Of a stretch of 64,000 bases of DNA, positions 57,534-64,000 are shown piece by piece; position 1 is the stretch's first letter; each line of letters starts with the position of its first letter. The notes beneath the pieces are model-generated. The model was not told where the DNA came from and did no database searches. It saw nothing but the letters and a program-made list of their open reading frames with translations. Both the position numbers and the translations under genes were made by a program. Location of the stretch: positions 2,564,567 through 2,628,566 of the forward strand of contig JAJEKV010000028.1 of assembly GCA_021234155.1 (NCBI GenBank). The letters are read 5' to 3'. Source of the stretch: Isoetes taiwanensis (Eukaryota; Streptophyta; Lycopodiopsida; Isoetales; Isoetaceae).

Positions 57534-58073
57534 CAAGTTGCCAAGGCTCAGGATTGGTTGTCTATATACACGTTTCTAATTCTTTATGTGCATATTGCCT
57601 GAGTTTAAACTTTTCCCCAACAGCTTATGTCAATTTGGGTTGTTGTGTTGCATTTTGCTTTATATCATGTATATTTTGGCCTTCAAAAGTGTCTTCCAAT
57701 TGAATAAAAATAGCATTTTTCTATACCGATTCGTTGTATAGTTGCCCAAGTAAAGGAGAGAGAAACCTGCATGATACGAGCATATTTTTCAATCATGTTC
57801 AGTCTTTTGATTTGTCATTGCTGCAGATTATATATGCATTTAAACTTCAAAATTGTTCCTTCAAGAAGAGCAAGACTAAGAAACAAATGCAAGGACGCTC
57901 AGGACCCTGTGCTGTGAACATATTGTGGGGAAGAGATATAAAGTGAAATGATATTCCCATGTTCAACAAAATTTCTTAAAGTACACTCTCAACTGCCTAA
58001 TAAAGAAATCTATAGTATAGGCGACAATTAATGATGCATCTAAGCCCCCATGATTGAAGACACCTGGATCTTT
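57534..58073. other. Shared 3' region of the VIT-VWA gene and PPR pseudogene (copy 2)
   Basis: AATAAA at 57,703-57,708 ends the VIT-VWA transcript. A short segment present in copy 1 at about 30,375-30,388 is missing here. No other gene was seen. Confidence 0.5.
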
Positions 58074-60482
58074 CTATCCTACAATATGTACCATGAGCTT
58101 CATTACATTAGATGCTTTCGAGTATGCTCTCCTTGATATGCAATATGAATGCATCCTCCCACCTATCCGCCTATGAATGTTTGATAACACTACACATGCA
58201 GTGGGATCTTCTGGAAATAAGTTAAACAACTGGTCTGCGGCACGCCTGCCCTTTTGCAAGTCACAGTGGTTATTACATGCAGCAAAAAACGTCATCCATG
58301 GGACTGCATCAGACTCTATTGCATCAGACTCTATTGGCATTTGTACGACAAAAGCTTCTACTTCATCCAGCCATCCCGCACGTCCAATGAGGTCAATCAT
58401 ACAATGGTAGTGTTTCACCTCCAACATGAGGCCAGCACCACTTCTCAAGAAAACAAATAATGGCATCCATTATCAACTAGACCTGAATGACTGGTAGCAG
58501 AAAGGACACTTAAGAATGTAATAGAATTTGGCTTCAGACCTTCCATTTGCATTTGGTGCACAAACAGGATGACTTTATGGCTATAGCATATGATGCGATC
58601 ACTGCATTCCATGAAATTGTATTCCTTTCATGTAATTTATCAAAGATATGATGTGCATCCTCCAGATTACTGCACTTACTATACATATTCACAAGAGCGT
58701 TGCCCACAGAATAGGCTAGTATGCCACGATCAACAAGGCGCCTGTGAATCCATCTTCCCTCAACTGTGTCTGTGAGGTTAGCGCACACACTTAGAATGCC
58801 AACAAAAGTAACTTCGTCTAAATCCATTCCCTTCGAATCCATCCACCTGAAGAGATGAAGAGCCTCCTTCTGGTAGCCATTGTCAGAAAATGCTATTATC
58901 ATGGTGTTCCATGCTGCCAGGTTCATTTCATGTGTATAAAATGTCCTAAATGCTTCTTCCAAACTTCCACATTTACTATACATGTTTACAACAGCACTCC
59001 CCACCACATTATCCAAACAGACACCACTTTCGATAATAGTGGCATGGATGATTCTACCATTTGACAAGGTCGCTAGAGCTGCATATGTTGTCAGAATTGT
59101 AGCAAAGGTGATTCTATCTGGCCTAATGCATTGCTGTTGCATCAATTCAAATAATTCAAAGGCCTCCTCTCCATAACCATGCTGAGCATAGGCTGTGAGC
59201 GTAGCTTCCAAGAATACATGTTTCTATTTTGCATTCTGTCAAAAATGGCACACCCTTTTTCTAAATTCCCACATTTTCCATACATATTAAGAAGAGCTGT
59301 CTCGATAACAATACGTGACCCAAGATGACCATCAAGAACACAGGAATAAAGAAATTTACCATCACCAGGGGATGCTGAGATGATACATGGATTAAGAAGT
59401 GCTCCCAAGGTAATACTATCTGCCTTTATGTGTTGCTCTTTCATTCTTGTAAAAAGTGCAAGTGCTTGACTTCTATAACCACAATCACTATATGCTGTGA
59501 TCATTGCATTCCATATGGGATTGAATTTATTAAATACGTTAATAGCACATTTTATATTTCCGCAATTCCGTACATGCTAATCAGTGCAGTCCCTATGGCA
59601 CATCATCTTCTAATCCCTGGCAGATAATGCTATGGTGGATAAGCATAAGTTATTCCATCTCCCCTAGGCCCTCACATGCCCCAATGATAGAGATAAATGT
59701 GATTTTATCTGGTTTGATATTTTCTAACTGCATCTGATCAAAGATTTGCAGGGTCCCCTTGCCTCGACCAAGCTCTTAGTATGCCCCTATCAAAGCATTC
59801 CAGGAAAAGATATTTCTCTTGACCATTCTATCAAACACCTGACATGCCTATTTTAAACAGTCACATTTTCCATACAAGTTGACCAAACTTGTCTCCAACA
59901 TAACATTTAGCTCAACCTTGCAATTAACAATGTGAGAATGAATAACTTACCATACGAAAAGACCAGTGGAGAAGCACAGGAACCGAAGATTGTTATAAAA
60001 GCTATATTATCTGGTAGGAAACCTTTTTTCTGCATGTTATGAAATGAATTAAAAGCTCTTTTCCAAAATCCATGTTGTATATATAATGAAATCATGGAGG
60101 TCCATGAGATCAAATTATGGCAATCGGCTTGATTAAAAGCAGATTCTGCATTTTTCACATCCATGCACTTCCCATACATCTTTACAAGGGCTGTTGTCAC
60201 AGCAACGCCATGTTGAAAACCCATAAGGAGAATGATAGCATGTATAATTTTACACTTTGAGAGTGCATCGGGAGCAGAACAGGCGTTTAAAATGGTGATA
60301 AATGCCACCATATCTAATGTTACACCTTCCAGTTCTACTTTGCAGAAGAAAAATTGAAGGGCTTCTTTGCATTGACCACCTCGAATGTATGCTGCAAGTA
60401 TGGCAGTCCAGCTTACCATGCCAGCTCGACGAGTTTGATGGCCATCAACAGAAACGGGACTACTGGGTTGGGTATTGGCCAT
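58074..60482 (-). pseudogene. PLS-type PPR pseudogene, copy 2
   Basis: This copy is better preserved than copy 1. It has a 191-codon opening frame (60,482-59,907; PPR units through FHNMQKKGFLPDNIAFITIF), a 120-codon piece (59,504-59,142), a 225-codon piece (59,211-58,534) with three clean PPR units (VVNMYSKCGSLEEAFRTFYT, VNMYSKCSNLEDAHHIFDKL), and an E-type end (58,466-58,074; IGRAGWLDEVEAFVVQMP). Breaks lie at about 59,930, 59,560-59,890 (several stops), 59,215 and 58,500. Several are shared with copy 1 and therefore predate the duplication. A direct 12-bp duplication GCATCAGACTCT near 58,305-58,330 adds residues IESDA twice. Confidence 0.82.
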
Positions 60483-60938
60483 CTTAATTCGGCTTTGAAG
60501 GATTCATTCGTCTTTTGGCCAAATTAAGTTTGCATATTATATTGAGGACGGAATATTTTGGCAGTCCAGCCAAGCAATCAATCGGGGTAGGGTGGGGTTG
60601 CCCGCTTCCACGGAAGTATCATACCCTTGGTACAAAAGTACCCTTTCCTCGCTGTCCCATTCCCCCTCCCAACGTGTGGCAAGTGTCGCTCGTTCGTCAT
60701 ACCTGAACCCACGCTGCCCGGTACCCATCCTTCGCGCACCAGAATACCCCCACTGTGGCCATCCCGAGGCATGATTCAATGCTGGGGGCTAGAATTGGCG
60801 GGCTAATTCCAGCCATAATCGCCTCGAACGAGATGGATTATCAAGATTACCCAGCTGGCTCAAGCAATTCCATCAACAATTCCTCAATCCGGCCAAGAAT
60901 CAAGCATGTCCCCGCTTTTGTTTTTTTTTTACCGAGCG

Positions 60939-61146
60939 ATGGTGTCGACTAGGGCCCGATCCGCGGATCGATGCCACGGTTCCGGCAATGGCGGATCAAC
61001 AAAGCGGCGGCAAAGCAAAGCGGGTTTGTCGCCCAAAGCTAAGAAAAAGAAAGCAAGAACTAAGCGGATTTACACCTGCAATGCCAAGGAGACCAACAAA
61101 GCGATGGCAATGCACGGAGGAAGAGATGTCGACTGCACTTGACGAG
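60939..61146 (+). pseudogene. Possible psq-type HTH exon of a pogo/Tigger-like transposase (copy 2)
   Basis: This is the counterpart of 33,537-33,728 with donor GAG^GTAAGTG. The frame that starts at 60,988 ends RWQCTEEEMSTALDEV, an HTH_psq-like start. The frame that begins at the first ATG carries the Lys-rich segment, so an indel or artefact separates them. Confidence 0.3.
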
Positions 61147-64000
61147 GTAAGTGAAAATAGAATTTCAATTAGATAGATAGTATTTTTAACGTCACGCCAC
61201 TAGGCAGCATCCAACTGGACATGTGACCACACACCACACTACATTGGGGTCTAAGTTAGATAGTGGGGTACAAAAAAGCGCGACAAGCAGAAGCGGATAA
61301 AGCAGGTAAAGCTCGAGCAAAACGTACCTTTTCGCCGACCTCAAATCCAGCTCCGAATCAGAAGAACTAAGCATTCCGGCAGAGTTTCCCTTCTGGGTGC
61401 ATGAAACTAAGTGACCATATACATGTTATCAATCTTTCTACATTTTCGCATTTATCAACCTTTCCGCATCGGTGTTCGGGGGCCTTTAACACTCCCGTTT
61501 CCGCATCTCCATTATCGCTGTCTAAGTCTTGGGCATCCTGAAAAGCTTATACTAAGAATAACGTTAACGTCTTCCAAGTACTTGAATCGTGGGGAATCAA
61601 TGAACACCGCCTTGTCTACACCGCTAGCTTCCATCAACCTGCTTGCATTTGAACACAGTCAAGCTTTCACTTTACTCAAAGACCACAGGTTTCTATCATA
61701 TAATCTGTTGGGATTTATAGTCTCATAAATGTTGTTTTAGAACAGGTCCATCATATCATTCGTTGGGATATAGTTTCTCAAGCATTGTTTTGGATTAAGT
61801 TTTACATGTTTATTGTTCTCTATTTTGTAATGAGAATGGTAGCAATGATTTAAGTTCTCCTATTATGGGCCGAAATGCATTTCAGCAAGCATAAAGGCGC
61901 CCAAAGTGATATTTTGAGCACTTCATTGGATGGAATAGGTATATGCATGAGCGAATAATTCATATCCTTCTAATATTTTTTCATCCTCTGCCAGTATGGT
62001 TCAGTTCAGAATTATACTTCCCACCGCAAAACAATGACATCCAAGAAAAGGTTGATTTGAATGCTTTGAAATGAATGGTTAAACACTATCACATTTGGAG
62101 TCTTTGCTAGCTTGGTTTCCATCATACTGAGTAAATCCTCTTGGAGTGCGGGATCAAGTTTATGTTTCCTTATTTTGCATCTTATGTTGCATGTCCGGTG
62201 TTCGGATGAGATGATAAGTAAGCTAAAAACGTCATCTTAGATGGGAGATGTCATGTCTTGTTGTATGAAATACCTCCCTTTTAAATTACGCCACACTCAT
62301 TCATCCTGAAAACTGCAAGATCCCATGGGTACCAACCATTTGGATGTTGGCTTGGAGTTTGGACTTAAAACTTTATGCATGGCTTAAGGGTATCAATGAG
62401 CATATATTGGCCAAGTTTCCAGTCGTTTTAAGTTCTCAAACTCAAGATATTACAAGTTGTATCAGACTTTTGCTGCAGAAAACAGTTTTTGCACATCTAA
62501 GGTTCCCCCTATGAAATTTCAGCAGTACTTTGAATTAGCTTTTGTAATTTAGCGAGCACTTGAATAACTTTGAGGATGACTTGCTTGCCAAACCTCAGCT
62601 TCAAATAATAACGTTTGCCTCCTCAAAATAGGTCTGATACAGACGTAGAAAAACTGGTCTAAAAAGTTTTTCCTTCACAAATCAAGACAAGAGCAAAAAT
62701 AAGAAAATAGAACTTGTACTTTGAATTAGCTTTTGTAATTTGGGGAGCACTTGAATAAACTTAAAGATGACATGCTTGCCAAATCTTAGCTTCAAATAAT
62801 ACTGTTTCCCTCCTCAAAATAGATCTGATACAGAACTAGAAAAACTGGGTCCTTCACAAAGACAAAAAGCAAAAATATATTTTATACTTTGAATTAGCTT
62901 TTGTAATTTGGCAAACACTTGAATAACTTTAAGGATGGCTTGCCTGCCAAATCTCAGCTTCAGATAATAACGTTTTGCAACTCAAAATAGCTCTGATACA
63001 GACCTAATTTTGTCTTGATTTGTGAAAGACAAAAAGCATAAATTAGAAGGCATTTTAACAAATACGATATGATCCATGTCCTGTTCTTCAAAACATTGGG
63101 TCTTCAAGAATAATACTCTGTATTACAAAGTAATTGCTCAAACACATCTTCAAAACATCAAAGAAAATATGATAAATAACATTACTGAATCATAGCAATG
63201 AACATAGCAAAAAGTAATCCCCTGTTTTTTGTTCTTTGCAAGATCAAAGTGTTAAACATCTTTGCAAAATCAAAATGTTAAACACATGCATGCAGCCAAA
63301 TGAGATGTCGGGATTGAACCTAACAAAATCAAAGGTCCGAACACAAACATACGACCAAATGAGATGTCGGTATTGAACCCGAGAAACCAAAAAATCTCTC
63401 CTTTTTTTTTTCTTTCTTCTATTTCCACCATCTTTATACACGAAGTTCATGGAGGTTTATACTTACTGCCACCATGATAACTAGAAATTAAGTATTATAG
63501 TTATCCGGGAATCCAATTGAAACATGAAGTCCTTCCCAATCATCATCACTGTTTTTGCTGCACAAGAAGACCTTTTTTGCTTCAGATCTTGGCATCTAAA
63601 AAATGAAATCAATTCTAGAGGTACAATAAAGCAAGAAATAAATTGATTCTCTGTAGCTTCTTCTTGCTACAAAAGATCCTAAACCAAGCGTTGGCATCAT
63701 AGACCATAATTAGATTTCATAGACCACCAAAAGATCCTTAATTGAATGGAATATAGACCATAAAATAGCAGAATGGAGATAATGATAATTCAATGAGCAC
63801 TAATGCTTACAACATTCATTAGTACTTTGGAAGGGAAAGGTGCCTTGTGTTAGAATGAACTTATGAACAAATTGCAGCCATTAGTTCTTATACGAATAAG
63901 CAAGTCACAGAAATATAAGCCATGTGGAATCCAACATATGAGACACTGAAATTTAACCACTAAAAAATGTAATAGCTCACTTGCCAGTGAACCTTGCTTT
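61147..64000. other. Unassigned AT-rich DNA within duplication copy 2
   Basis: This is the counterpart of 33,729-36,561, including the three-unit repeat with TTTGAATTAGCTTTTGTAAT at about 62,529, 62,719 and 62,888. No gene was recognised. Confidence 0.5.

Larger units (their letters stand above)
51596..64000 (+). repeat. Segmental duplication, copy 2 (continues past the window)
   Basis: This is the direct repeat of 24,159-36,561. The left junction is abrupt: GTATTGCT then CTCGGCTAATGG. The integrase reading frame that continues leftward in copy 1 is cut here, which suggests copy 2 is the derived insertion. Alignment persists to the last base of the window. Confidence 0.95.

Overview
The window is nuclear DNA from a land plant with a large, transposon-rich genome. 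The evidence is one ordinary plant gene with 18 exons (augmin subunit 3), PLS-type PPR pseudogenes, Ty3/gypsy remnants with an initiator-tRNA-Met-type primer site, LINEs, tRNA-derived SINEs and a Myb/SANT-like coding remnant. A replitron-like HUH endonuclease gene and PARP4/VWA5A-like VIT-VWA genes fit a seed-free plant (fern or lycophyte) better than a flowering plant, but that is inference. No prokaryotic or organellar gene content was seen.

Layout. 1-1.53 kb: 3' part of a decayed LINE. 1.95-2.56 kb: a degenerate GATTC-rich tract of about 11-bp period. 2.56-6.8 kb: mostly featureless, with an intact-looking 132-bp MITE and an LRR-like scrap. 7.0-13.3 kb: AUG3 (+), 18 exons, no lesion seen, 615 codons. 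14.2-15.9 kb: a minus-strand HUH (Rep-like) endonuclease gene with an uninterrupted 371-codon ORF and a possible second ORF, lying tail to tail with AUG3. 16.1-16.9 kb: an approximately 840-bp polypyrimidine tract just upstream of the HUH gene. 17-24.4 kb: degenerate mobile DNA, including two unrecognised coding-like relics, a Myb/SANT-like remnant, Ty3/gypsy gag-protease with its primer binding site, and a Ty3/gypsy integrase piece.

From 24,159 to 36,561, and again from 51,596 to the right edge, lies one direct segmental duplication of at least 12.4 kb. Each copy holds a SINE-rich upstream region, an intact intronless-looking VIT-VWA gene (953 and 946 aa), a convergent PPR pseudogene and a transposase-like N-terminal exon. 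The 15 kb between the copies holds an unrecognised coding-like relic, a tRNA-derived SINE, a pogo/Tigger-type DDE fragment, a second fragment of the first LINE family, a decayed L1-type LINE and largely unassigned DNA.

Three observations stand out. First, the HUH gene is intact while almost all surrounding mobile DNA is broken. Second, the two VIT-VWA genes differ in patches limited to the VIT domain and the first half of the VWA domain, while their flanks and 3' halves are nearly identical, which looks like gene conversion. Third, the two copies differ in their noncoding parts mainly at CTG/CAG sites, and the damaged copy switches along the alignment. That looks like a base-calling artefact at methylated CHG sites rather than evolution, so frameshifts in this window should be read with caution.

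The surviving functions are unrelated housekeeping and accessory jobs: AUG3 in spindle and cortical microtubule nucleation, the VIT-VWA proteins as metal-dependent adhesion or scaffold proteins, and the HUH protein in single-strand DNA nicking. No operon-like cooperation is expected.
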